Positions 23,498 through 34,771 of a stretch of DNA of 64,000 bases are shown one piece after another. The stretch's first letter is position 1. Every line of letters begins with the position of its first letter. A model generated the notes under the pieces. It made no database searches. It was not told the origin of the DNA and was given only the letters and a program-made list of their open reading frames with translations. The position numbers and the translations under genes were made by a program. The stretch is from Smallanthus sonchifolius (Eukaryota; Streptophyta; Magnoliopsida; Asterales; Asteraceae), in assembly GCA_023525975.1 (NCBI GenBank), contig CM042020.1:111461207-111525206 (forward strand), in the 5' to 3' direction.

Positions 23498-24785
23498 TGA
23501 TCGGTGTCGAAGGGACCGGTCAAAGATAAAGAATTAGAGTGTCCTAATCACCTTAAACTAGTTAGGGTAAGAAGGGTGTCGAACCACGAAGAGTTTGTGG
23601 TCGGTGCTTAACTTCAATTAACAACGCGATTTATGAAGTTCCAATGGGTCTTTCTGACCAAACACAAGCAATGATTTAAGTGAAACTTATCAAACTCAAC
23701 AAACAAGTATTATCAAGTAACAATTATGATCAATAGTAATCAAGTACCAAACAAACGATTTAGATTGTAACAATAATTAAAAAGGAATCATGCCCGGGTT
23801 TCAAGTTCACAAGTAATTAGGGATTATCACACCAACATATGAGTTCAAGCAATCAAATGGTTATCCAAATCAAATTGACCAAATCTAACCAAGAACATCA
23901 ACATTCATACACCATCGGCAAATAGTGTAAGACAATATTCACGAATGAAATCGAGACAAATGTATGCAATATAGAATTAGATTAATCAATAGATTCAACA
24001 CAAATCAAAGTTCATAGCAATTATCATCTAACGGGGTCAATGGTGCAAGAATTTATCGACTCACGTGAGTTCATAACCATACTAAACACAAAGATTTAAG
24101 TATTTCAAACCAAACGATTACAAGAATTGTTTCTCAAAGCTAGCACATGATAAAACCCTAAAAACTTACAAACAATCCACCCGGGAATGATTACCGGTGG
24201 ATTAGCCGCTCATGGTTGTGGAATTCATCTTCAATCTTTCGAGTATCAATCTTCAATTGGATGTTAGAATCTTGTTCCTTAGCCTCCAAGAACTCCCAAA
24301 ATCGCCCAAGAACTGATGTCAAAAAGATTATCTCGAATTTGGGGAAGAAAAACCTAATTAACCATTGAAAATCGGCTGTTTCGCCCAAAACCCGCGTCTG
24401 AAACGCACCCAGCGTAGGCTTACGCTGGGAGGGCGTAGGCCTACGCCGGTACATTGGAAGCTGCTGTGAAGAAAATACTTAGGCGTAGGCCTACGCCGAT
24501 ATGGCGTAGCCTTACGCTGACCCTCTGATGCTTCTGTTTGCAGTTTGCCTTCGGCGTAGGCTTACGCTGTAGCAGCGTAGCCTTACGCTGACCCTGCATT
24601 TTGCCCCGTTTTCTCCGAGTCTCTTCCGACTCTTGCATCTCTCGCCTAATATCTTCCAAAATCATACTTTAAGCTTCCAACACCTGCACATGCATGGCTA
24701 CACAAAACCTTTGTATTCCACATATCAAAATGCATAAATATAACACATTGCACCTCTTAATACATGAAACTTTGGTCACTCATCA
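23498..24785 (-). repeat. Element C 5' LTR
   Basis: 1288 bases, nearly identical to 17783-19070. Differences seen include CCCGTGAG/CACGTGAG and TTAATCC/TTGTTCC. The palindrome cluster is conserved at 24411-24597. Confidence 0.93.
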
Positions 24786-25198
24786 GACGTGTGAAAGAAA
24801 CGAGCACGAGAACCCGGGATGAGAAACGGAAAAAGTTGGGAAAGAGTCAAACCTTAACAGAGGCATATCTCGGGCTAGAAAATTAGTTACGGGGCCCAAA
24901 ATATATCGATTTGGGGTAGCTCGACGAGAAGAGTTCAAAATTTCAGTAATCTCTCGCAGTACGCGAGAGGTTGGGCCCATTTCCCTTGCGGTACGCGGGA
25001 GACCAAAATTCCTACGCGACTATTTTGGCTTTGGATGTACGCGATGGATTTGTCCTCTGAGCCTCGCGGTACGCGGGAGACCCCAGATACGTGTTTTTTT
25101 AACCTAATTTAAGGGTTTAATAGATGAGGACTCTCCCATTAGTTCCATTTTCGATTTCCACCCGTTTAAGGAGCATTCTAGGGAGATTTTGGGAATAA
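24786..25198. repeat. Element B, second copy, continued
   Basis: Collinear with 11480-11895. It carries the same GCGGTACGCGGGAGACC repeats (two clear copies plus a variant) and is followed by the second D LTR at the same base as in the first copy. Confidence 0.88.
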
Positions 25199-27049
25199 TG
25201 AAAGGCCCCAAACCCGGGAACCCTACTTGTTGGCTCAAATGCAAGCTAAGTAGTCATAGACATCAAACTAAACACAATTCATTGCAGCGGAAATCAAATA
25301 GTCAACAAAGGTCAAAGACCCGACCCAAACATAATTCAAATCAAGTACTAATATCAAAATGTCTCAACAAAACGACTAATAAATAATGTCATCACAAACG
25401 CCAACGGTAACCAAATGCCATCCAGAAGCCACCAGCTCACACATTCTCTTTACCTGAAATACATGCTTAAAAGTAAGCTACGCTGAGTGAGTTGTATAGT
25501 GGTTCTTTAGGGAATATAAAATCCCAAAACGTTATAAAAAGGTTTCCATCTCAAAGGTTTATTCATAATACTTTCTCAACAGTTCAAACAAATATATTTT
25601 TATCGACAAACAAATGTACCATGTTGTCTGGTCCGAAGACACAAACAAACACGATCTCCCGCCTGACTTACGTCAGACACAATATCCCGTTTACTAACGT
25701 CAACACAATATCAAGCTTACACCTGATCTCCTGCCTGACTAATGCCAGACTCAAAATCATGTTGACTAACGTCAACATAACATCAAGCTTACGCTTGATC
25801 TCCCGCCACCACGTTTAAGTACGTAACACAAACTCATACACACATGTAAGCATAACGATTAATTAAAATATATATTCCTTTACCAAAAGCGTCGTCTATG
25901 CATGCAACTTACTAAAATACGTTTTACATGTATTCATGCCCAAAACAATAAAATATTAAAAGTGGGCGATAGAAACTCACCTTCGCTCGACACACTTCGA
26001 TTCTTAGAACTCACTAACTCCCCGTGCCCGCCTTTCGACTTTGCACCTAGAATACATGAGTCAATATACGACCCTACATTGAGTCTCCACCTACACGACT
26101 AACCCTACGTCGCGCACAACCATTTTCACGTGCATGGCACCATTCATGACTCCCCATGTATTACGTACACCCCCGTCTATGTTCCCTCCGTCCCCACGTG
26201 ATCCGAACTCCTCTCCGGGCATCCGAACACGTCGAACACCACCTTTGTTCCCGCTATGCACCACCGTGGTACCTTCCCCACGCGTCTCCACCCCTTGCCA
26301 GTTTCGCGTCCTCATCGCCGGGCACCCGTGAGCGCCGCTGTGGCCTTTCAGAACCACCACAGCCCATCACCGCCGCCCTGGAGCCACCACAGCCTCGCTA
26401 CAGCCCCCGTCGGCTTCATCCAACCCTAGCAGGCCCTTACCCATGCTCGCAACGCACGTCGACCACCCCTCATGGGTTCGGCCAAACACCCCTAGACCCG
26501 CAAACATTCACAAACAAAAATAGTAACTACCGGGTTGGATTTACAAGTTTATACCTCTATTCCGGGTGACTCGTGTTGATCGAATCACCAACGAACCCCT
26601 CATTCTTGATCTCAGTCCTTGCGTGAAAACCCTAACACCACAAACACGTAAACAATGGTCCCACGAATGATTAAATGAAACGAAGGATGAAAGATTGAGA
26701 CTTTTTACCTTAGAATCACCTTGGAACAAGAAACCCTCGTCTCTCTCTCGTCTTTCCCGATCATGGCAGCCGCAAACAAGCAAATGCCCCCCCCCCCTTT
26801 GCGTCGTGAACCTAAAGGGCACACAACCCTTGGACTGGGCTTCGGCCCTTACGCGCATCCAGCCCGTCTTGAATTTTTAATAAACACCCTTCTAAGCTTT
26901 GTTATTTACTCGTTAATCCCCCGTCTTTAATTACATACGCGAAAACCCTTGTTTCTACGCCTTTGGTTAGACCCTGTCACTATTCCGTCCGCTATGTTAC
27001 AACACATATACATTAGTCCCGTTAGTTCCATAAAAGTTGGGATGTTACA
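25199..27049 (-). repeat. Element D solo LTR
   Basis: 1851 bases with the same start and end as 11896-13733, flanked by AATAA and AGTAA (4 of 5 match). No internal D sequence adjoins it, and B continues directly at 27050. It therefore looks like the solo LTR left by recombination between D's two LTRs in this copy of the block. Confidence 0.82.
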
Positions 27050-28241
27050 AGTAAAAAGGTCAATTCAAGTGCAAGATCAAAACTTTTGGATTCCGGGTTC
27101 GTTGTAATAGCGTTCTAGGTTTTCAAGTTTGAATATTTATGTTTAAATTCTGTGTTTGAACCTATGTTTTGCTTGATTACTTCTGTTTTGATGTGTTTGA
27201 GTATGATCCTAGGCTAAAACATTAATATAGCCTAGGTCACATGATGAATATTTGTTAAAGTTGTGATTTTTACTGGTTTTTGGATTCGATTGATGGTTTT
27301 ATGATTTTGTAAAGAATCTTTTGTTAATTATTATGATGATATAGCATGTTTAGATCTGATTTGTAATTGATTTTAACTCCGTAAGCTTATTGTGGTTGTC
27401 TGCCAGTTTGATTTGCATATATTGGTCATAGACTCTAGGGTTTGTGATTGTTGTGTGGTTTGCTAGGCAGAGTGACCATAGGAGTTGGGTTTGATTGCTG
27501 ATTAGAATTGAATGTGTGTCCTAGTTCAATACCCGAGAGGTGAGAAGTAGTTGTCTAGTCCTCATCATTAGGAATTCGAGTGTTAACAGTCTAAGAGGAC
27601 GTTAGTATTAGGTGTCTAGTGATTGTTGCTAGGTTAAATCATAATTGTTATCCAGAGATTACCCCGTGCATTCTTTGAATGTATTGTGGATAGTTAGACT
27701 AAGAGGTAATCTGTCTTGTGGGTACTTTATCATTGTTCGAAATACCCGAGAAGTGATCTAACCATCTAGTGAGTTTAGTACACTTTAGGTAGCTTAGTTG
27801 GTGACACCCTGAGAGTGATTAAGGATCCACTACGTAGTATTTAGTTGTCATCTTTAGAAACCCAGATCCATCATAGTTTCCAGAACCGGTAGAAGTTGTG
27901 CTTTGCAAGTAGGATTTCGACCTAGGTAGTATTCTTCCCATCTTCTGATTTCACCTTAGTACTTGTCTTGATAGTTGAGTCGACATTAGTTTGTTGCATT
28001 CTTAGTTAACCTTTATTGTAGTCAACCCCCTAAACCAATTAAATCTTTAGTCCAAGTCAGAGTCTAGTATTATTACCGTAGTGTCTCTAGGGTTCGATAT
28101 TCCGGTTTACCATAAAGTTGTGATACACTCGATAGGTACACTTGCCTGTCAGTGCGGTCTAGTTCATAGGTTTTCCATTTATTACTTAGGAGTCTAAGTT
28201 AGGTGTAGTAGTTTATTTTAGAGACCGTCTGTACGACATCA
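27050..28241. repeat. Element B, distal part
   Basis: Completes B to GTACGACATCA. Composition is like a plant LTR, with no coding. Confidence 0.7.
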
Positions 28242-28246
28242 GCCAC

Positions 28247-30876
28247 CTACACTTAACTAGTATGCATACTAAAAATCAGCAACGCTGAGTGAGTTCTAAC
28301 GTTTACTTTAAATCGTCTATATAAAAGCTTTATTATTACGTGCATACTGCCCTTAAGGCAAAACTTTACATACTTTATTTTTCAAATCAGTTTAAAACAT
28401 ATAATTAACCGTCAATTCCTTTACAATGTACTGCCCTCATTACTCTCGTCCATGAACCGACAAGTACCTGGTCAATGCCCCCATGGCCAACGGCCATGAA
28501 CCGACACTACCGTTTAACAGTCAATTCACTTATCACAACTGTACCGCCCACATGGCTTACACCATGAACCGACGAGTATCTGGCCAATGCCCTCATGGCT
28601 AGCACCATCAACCGACAATACCGCTTTACGCTAAGGGGAGTTGCGTGCTTCTCCCGAGCAACCGTCGTCACTCATACCAATTGTACAACTGTTAGCGAAC
28701 CTAAAGGTTCTTACTAATGGGTAGAACCCATATCTGACATCTTGTACAAGTAACACCAGTCCCAAGGACCTTTACAATCTAGTACACATTCCCATAGGGA
28801 ATATCTTTACTTTCTTTAGGGGAGTTGCGTGGTTCTCCCGAGCAACCGCCGTCACTCATACCAATTGTACAACTATTAACGAAGGTTCTTACTAATGAGT
28901 AGAACCCATATCTGACATCGTGTACAAGTAACACCAGTCCTAATGACCTTTACAATCTGGTACACATTCCCATAGGGAATATCCTTACTTTCTTTGAGTT
29001 GATCATACTTTAACACTTATTATGCCTTTGTTTATGTATATAAAATATAATAAACGCTTGCCATAAATATCTTTGCTTTTAATTGAACATAACTTAACAT
29101 ATATATCATGCATTTGTTTATGTATATGAAAATATAGTAAACGTTTGCCATAAAGATATATCTTGCTTTACTTAAAACATACATTTGCCTCTTTTAAACT
29201 TTACACTAAAACATAGCTTTTTACTTTGTTTATTAATATAAAATATGTAATAAACACTTTACACTAAGTATGCACACCACCCCTAAAGTAGGTAAAAAGG
29301 GGATTAGAACTCACCTGGTATCTTAGGTAGAATGGTCTACTGGATCTCATACAATCTGACTATTCATAACAATTCGACACGTATCAGATTTAACTCGACA
29401 CTAAACGTTTTCACCATTTCTGACTAGGCGAACTTAAGACAAGTTCGCCTCCTCTGGCCCAGCGAACTTATCAAGCGAACATATCAGGTTTGCTAATACA
29501 AGGTCTGGCGAACTTATCAAGTTCGCTACAACAGGTTTCAGCGAACTTATCAAGTTCGCCCCACTCTGACCCGGCGAACTTAGCAAGTTCGCCTGCGAGC
29601 CTCTTCTTCCCCAACCAAACCAAATTGCAATGAGAACGTCTACGTTGTAAACTACATTTCCTTAATCCTTAACGAAAATCGGACAGAGTCTCGTTTGTTT
29701 TTATCTAAAACCCGACAATATAAATTATCCATTTCTTTTACCAAATCCATCAATAATAGTCTGTAACGAATCGTGTTATAACCTTCTAGCATCGATAACC
29801 TTCATAACTATTCGGTTGATAAGTGAAATATATTATCATTATTATTATTAAATAGTTATTCTTTTGTCAAATAGAATATTTACTCGTAGACCTCAACACG
29901 ATGCTCATAACCCGACCAAAAATCTAATTAACATTCCACGGGTTTAGGAGTTATACCTTCTCGAGTACGAACCCGCAAAATAACCGAGACTTGACACGAA
30001 CCGCTCCTTTCGACTACCCCCACAACTAGACCCATCATGAACCACCTTTAAGCAACACCATCATCATCTTTACCGAGAGACTTGATACCACCACCACCTT
30101 CGTGAAGCCTAATACCACCACCACTACCTTCGTGAAGCCTAATACCACCACCACTACCATGCTCATAAGAACCACCACTTAATCGTAACAGCCACCATAA
30201 GGTCACTTGCCGTGAAACATAGCCACCATACTACCACCTTGAAACTCCATCGACCACCACCTTCCACTGTTCACCTCTCACGGCCACCGTTAACAGCCGT
30301 CGTGAGCTTACCGCCACTGCCATTGTCATTCCCGTACAAACACTAACCACCGTCAAGCTCACTACCTCCACCATGCCGCCATAGGACCTCTAGCAGCCAC
30401 CTCCATTAGGCTGTTACAACCATCACCGTCTTCTCCTTGTGAAACCCGTAGAACCAACACAGCGCCACCATCGTGTAGCTTGTATCACCGCCGTGAAGCT
30501 CGCACATCCACCACCCCTAACGTTTCGTCGTCATCTTTCTTCCTTACCCGGAATCGACCCGTACGGTCGCTTCTCATGGCTGTCCACGTGTTTTGTTTTG
30601 TTCCTTCTTCATTTCTTGATAGCCCGAGCACCATAGATGGTCAAGGAAAGTCGGATTTAAGGTTTTGGCGAAGGTGGGAGGGAGTTGCAGGTTTGCGAGA
30701 GGGGGAGGAAATGAATATGGAGATGTCGGTTGAAAAAAATGAGAGTGGGTTTTAGGTTTTTAGTAATTTTCACTTAACCCCTTTTACTTTACCGAATTTA
30801 AAGCTAGCCCCCCTCAATTATTTAGGTTTTGCTCATTTGGCTTTATTTTAATAAAATGGGAATTAGGGATGTTACA
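28247..30876 (-). repeat. Element A right LTR, continued
   Basis: Collinear with 5270-10492 without insertion E. It differs by a 184-base tandem duplication (28634-28817 and 28818-28995) and a small duplication of GTGAAGCCTAATACCACCA near 30100. The palindrome cluster is at 29425-29600. It ends GGGATGTTACA at 30876. Confidence 0.78.
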
Positions 30877-30881
30877 CAAAA

Positions 30882-31797
30882 GTTAATATTTAATTTAAAT
30901 AGTATTTAGTTATAAAAATATAAATAGTAAATGTAAATTTAAATAGTTTTAAGTCTTATAAATAAAATAATAATTAATGTAGTGAATTAAATAATGATAA
31001 TTATTAAGTGTTGCATTTTAATTGTAGTGTTAAATGGTAAATGATCACATTTTATGAATTGGTAATGCATACCTTATGCACAATAATTTGTGTTAAATGT
31101 CTTCAAATTTTTAATAAATTACAACCATACCCTTTTAATATGTATTATATAGTAGTATAGATAAGCATTTAAGATGGTTACAAACATCAAATTCGATTCG
31201 AATTCAGATTTATTCGAATTAACCCAAATTATTAAAAAAAAGGTACACAAAATATCTTAACATATTTGATTTGTATCGAATGTATTAGCAGCAAAAAACC
31301 AAAAACAACCAAAGTAACATATTGATAATGTTTCCTTAATGCCATATTCAACAACCCAAAGTAGCATAGTATTCAAAGGAACAAACTAAACCATCTAAAG
31401 CAACCAAAGTAGCAACAAAACATAAATTAAAAAGTTCAACAAGACTAGGAGTGAGGAGACGGATATTACCCGGCCCGTACCCGTACCCGTTTATTGATTT
31501 TTTATGAAACCTGTACCCTTCATTGCTTAAACGGGTAATCACGTTTCTTGCTAACCCCTAAACAAGACGATTAAAAACTTCAAAAAGAAACAAACAACAA
31601 CTTCTAGCAACAAATTTAAGTCCTTAATTAGTTCAACAATCACGAACAATATCAACTTCACCAACCAGTGACCTATGATTCTAAACCTATCAAAAAATCT
31701 ATAATTGTAACACATAAGCACAAAGAAATTGATTTCCAGTGCTTGATTCACACTCAAGAGTCAAGCCTACCTTCCCCAATTTTGACAGAGTGATAAA
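30882..31797. other. AT-rich intergenic stretch with a Helitron-like 5' end
   Basis: At 31161, reading leftward on the minus strand, TCTATACTACTATATAAT after an A resembles a Helitron 5' end; no 3' end was found, and A may have inserted into its body. From 31450 a short GGCCCGTACCCGTACCCG motif recalls hAT subterminal repeats but is unpaired. Nothing else was recognised. Confidence 0.35.
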
Positions 31798-32420
31798 GTG
31801 AAATTCCATTTCTTTTTTACTTTCTAGCGCTATGACAATAACAAGAATTTGAATGTACACTTTGACCTCTTACGGTTACACGAAAACACAAAAAAACTTG
31901 CAACTGTGAGAAGTCAACGTGTGCCAAAAGATACACTAAGGCTAAAGTTAGATGCAGTGGTGAGTGCCTATAGGGTGAAAGAATATTTTTGGCAAAAAAA
32001 AAAAAGGTAAATGATTCAACTATCTATTTATTTGATTGATAGAAATACTATTAAGAGATCAAGAATATAAAGACGTTTTGATTTTGATTTGTAGTTATTG
32101 AATTCTAAAATGGGTCAGGTTATGTTTTATCTTTAACGGGTAAAATTGAAATAATTTAGTTTTAAAAGAAAACAGGTAAAGTTGAAATAACCTAGTTTTG
32201 AAAGGAAACATGTCAACTAGGCATATATTATTCAAGAAATTACATTGTTATCTGTAATAAACTTAAAAGTTATGGAAAAAAATGTTTCGGGTTTACCTAA
32301 TCCAACTTGTACCAAAATTATATATTTTGACCAAACTCGTACAAACTTGAAAAAAAAGTGAAATTCCATTTCTTTTTTACTTTCTGGTGCTATGACAATA
32401 ACAAGAATTTGTATGTACAT
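31798..32420. repeat. Direct repeats and segment duplicated at 42.8 kb
   Basis: A block of about 62 bases starting TGAAATTCCATTTCTTTTTT occurs at 31798 and again at 32358. Between and around them, 31856-32350 matches 42786-43092 in the same orientation (shared TTTTGACCTCTTACGGTT, GTGCCAAAAGATAC and TTATATATTTTGACCAAACT). The nature of the unit is unknown. Confidence 0.65.
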
Positions 32421-32639
32421 AGTTCATCAGTTGATGTAAAATTATAATGCATATTACAACAAGATTATAAATAATTTATTAACTTACAATTTTAACCATC
32501 TATGATGGTTGATACATTAACCAATTATCTTAAATCTGTAAGTAGATAAGAAAAAAAAATAAAGTTACTCCTAAATGGAAAAAATAAATAAATAACAATT
32601 ATCACGAATAAAAATAAGTTTAATTTATTTTTTTTAATT

Positions 32640-33175
32640 GCTCAAGATCTTCGAGGTGTTCTTCGACATTAATAGGAACACTAGATGACCGGATCCAATC
32701 TTCACAACAAAGAAGAGCTTGCATCGTATTAGAAGTTAAAGAGCTCATAAAAGAATCCAGTACTCTACCCTAGGTAAAAAGTAGATTTGGAAGCCACCGT
32801 ACAAGAATATCACGAGCAACATGTCATAAAACTGGTAAAGTCGGAATTCTTTTCTTCCACCAATCCAAAATAGTAAGCTCTTGAGTGTAATAATCAACAT
32901 CTTCTTCAATCTCCTATGTCCAATATTTATCCAACTCCGATTTTATGTCGTTTTCAATCTCATATTTTGCTTTTCTCATTTTTTACTTAATGTCATCCTA
33001 AGCAACTAAATTTATAACATGTGTCATACATCAAACATGAGTCCATCTAGCATTTAACACACAAAGATTTTCTCTTTTGGCATACTTACTTTTCGGTAAT
33101 CTAAAGTCGTATCATTACTACATGCATTATCAACTGTAACAGTAAAAACATTTTGAAAACCCCAATTACTACATG
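32640..33175 (-). pseudogene. hAT transposase relic
   Basis: Minus-strand translation, with stops and frame changes, gives VFTVTVDNACSNDT, matching the second catalytic aspartate block of hAT transposases. After an internal deletion come ELTILDWWKKRIPTLPVL and HVARDILV, then GRVLDSFMSSLTSNTMQAL and CCEDWIRSS, the hAT C-terminal dimerisation region. The middle of the protein and the zinc finger are missing. It differs from the transposase at 39.4-41.3 kb, notably in keeping the DWW motif. No terminal repeats could be assigned. Confidence 0.75.
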
Positions 33176-33497
33176 CATTATAACTTTAAAATATAATATT
33201 TTATAAATTCTGAATACACCGTTACAACGTGGTTACTTTTATTTACGTTTCAATATAAATTTTATTCAAAACCGAGCCGGATCCATAAATTTTACTTACG
33301 TTTTGAATATATATAACTCATTTTATTTTTCTTTTCTTTTGTAAAGATTTATATCTTTTAAGTAGAGGAATTAGAATATTTATCGAAATACATTGAAGTA
33401 TTAATATTCTTGGAATATTTAAATTAAATTCTTTGTTTTTAACTTTTGAAAAAACTATATTACAAAATGATGACATCCTAAAAGTTACTATTTTTTT

Positions 33498-33784
33498 AGG
33501 GATGAGATTGGTACCTGTACCAAAAATACCGGTACCGAATTTATGAAAAAGTAGGTACCGGTATTGAATATATCGGTACGGTGCCAGTACGGTACCGATA
33601 CTCTCAAGATGATATCGGTACGGTACCAGTACGGTACCGATACTCGTCATAAAATGTTCATCTCAAGATAGTATCGGTACCGAAAATACCGATACCGAAT
33701 TTTGAGAAAAGTAGATGTCAATACCGGAACTGAATCTATCGACACGGTAACGATAAAAGTACTTGATACCAAATGTTCATCCTG
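33498..33784. mobile_element. Possible non-autonomous hAT element (GGTACCGGTA motifs)
   Basis: Ends AGGGATGAGATTGG and CCAAATGTTCATCCT are imperfect inverted repeats. The interior is packed with GGTACCGGTA and ATCGGTACGGTACC motifs. Flanking T runs could be a target duplication but are uninformative. Confidence 0.45.
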
Positions 33785-33979
33785 TTTTTTTTACTTCAAA
33801 AACTGTTTTGAATTTTGGTATAGTAGTAAGTAGAAGATAATACTTTTTAAATCAATTTCTATACTTCTCTATTCGAGTGGCAGGAAAGGTTATATATGTA
33901 ATAGTCAAGGGACTATTTTAGTAATTTGTTTTTATAAAATCATAGAGATAGGTCAACCTCCTGTAACCCTTGTTCATCA

Positions 33980-34771
33980 ATGCCGACATCCACCGCCACA
34001 GCCACAGCCACAGCCGCCGCCGCCGTCGCCGTCGACGCCCTACTCAAATGGAAATCCAAACAAACCGATTCCCACACCTCTCAACTATTACCCCAAGACG
34101 ATTTCATCTATCTAATCCTCACGCTCAAAAAAATCCCCCAAAACGGCGTTCGAACAAACCCTTACAAAATCCCCTTCCCCCACCCCATCATCTCCCCCGA
34201 ACTCTGCCTAATCATAGACGACCGTCCTAAATCAAACATCAGTTCCGAATCCGCTAAAAAGAAGATCAAATCAGACGGAATTTCAGTGACGAAAGTGATA
34301 AAGTTTTCAAAGCTGAAAACGGATTACAAAGCGTTTGAATCGAAACGGAAGCTTTGCGATTCGTACGATATGTTCTTTGCTGACAAAAGGATAATTCCTA
34401 TGCTTCCTAAGTTGTTAGGGAAACAGTTTTTTAAAAAGAACAAGTTGCCGTTAGGTGTTGATTTGAGTCATAACAATTGGAAGGAGCAGATTGAGAGAGG
34501 GTGCAGTTCTGGTTTGTTGTTTGTTAGGACAGGGACTTGTTGTGTGATTCGAGTGGCCAAAGATTCAATGGAGAGAGATGAGATTGTTGAGAATGTGAGG
34601 GCTGCTATTGATGGTGCGGTTAGGTTTGTTCCAAAGAAGTTGGCTGGTGTGAGGTCTTTGCATTTGAAGTTTTCCGATTCGGTTGCGTTGCCTTTGTATC
34701 AGTCTTTGCCGGATGTTAAGATGAAAATCGAAGGTGAAGCTAACGCGAATAAAAGGAGGTCAGTATCATAG
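33980..34771 (+). CDS. Ribosomal L1 domain-containing protein (RSL1D1/UTP30-like)
   Basis: A 263-residue single-exon frame. An Ala/Thr-rich start is followed by an L1-fold protein: VDALLKWKSKQ, an N-terminal strand region with ELCLIIDDRP, a lysine-rich insertion (KKKIKSDG), then KLCDSYDMFFADKRIIPMLP and LLGKQFFKKNKLPLGVDL, which are hallmarks of the L1p/L10e family in plants, and ALPLYQSLPD near the end. Plant members are nucleolar proteins linked to ribosome assembly; that role is known for the family, not shown here. The start at 33980 is the first in-frame ATG. A GGTCAGT near the 3' end could act as a splice donor, but the frame closes soon after at TAG. Intact and probably functional. Confidence 0.85.
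   Translation: MPTSTATATATAAAAVAVDALLKWKSKQTDSHTSQLLPQDDFIYLILTLKKIPQNGVRTNPYKIPFPHPIISPELCLIIDDRPKSNISSESAKKKIKSDGISVTKVIKFSKLKTDYKAFESKRKLCDSYDMFFADKRIIPMLPKLLGKQFFKKNKLPLGVDLSHNNWKEQIERGCSSGLLFVRTGTCCVIRVAKDSMERDEIVENVRAAIDGAVRFVPKKLAGVRSLHLKFSDSVALPLYQSLPDVKMKIEGEANANKRRSVS

Larger units (their letters stand above)
17783..24785 (-). mobile_element. Element C: Athila-like gag-protease retrotransposon
   Basis: A 7.0-kb element with two 1288-base LTRs (TGATCGG...CTCATCA) and a perfect 5-bp target duplication GACGT (17778-17782, 24786-24790). The empty site AAGACGTGTGAAAG is preserved at 11478. Orientation is minus: primer-binding site at 23475-23492, gag, protease, then non-coding DNA to the polypurine tract by 19071. 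Reverse transcriptase, RNase H and integrase are all absent. LTR identity is about 99 percent by eye (roughly a dozen differences), making it the youngest large insertion in the nest. Confidence 0.92.
11335..28241. mobile_element. Element B: Athila/Tat-like solo LTR, heavily interrupted
   Basis: Starts TGATGTGTTGC, ends GTACGACATCA and is flanked by GCCAC (11330-11334, 28242-28246). The empty site CCAAAGCCACCTACACTT is intact in A's left LTR near 5266, which proves the insertion. Net of nested DNA, B is 11335-11895 plus 27050-28241, about 1.75 kb with no coding, so it is best read as a solo LTR. Its first 0.56 kb exists twice in the nest (again at 17630-17782 plus 24786-25198). The Athila/Tat assignment rests on TGATG...CATCA ends and is tentative. 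Confidence 0.7.
5043..30876 (-). mobile_element. Element A: outer LTR retrotransposon of the nest
   Basis: Flanked by CAAAA at 5038-5042 and again at 30877-30881, a likely 5-bp target duplication. On the minus strand the LTRs begin TGTAACATCCC. The left LTR (5043-10492) is interrupted by insertion E and the right LTR (about 11080-30876) by B with its own nested elements; without insertions both are about 2.7-2.9 kb. The internal part (10493-11079) is only about 0.6 kb, with primer-binding site and polypurine tract but no coding. LTR start, primer site and pre-tract hairpin match element D, so A is probably a coding-less relative of the same Gypsy chromovirus group. Confidence 0.75.
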
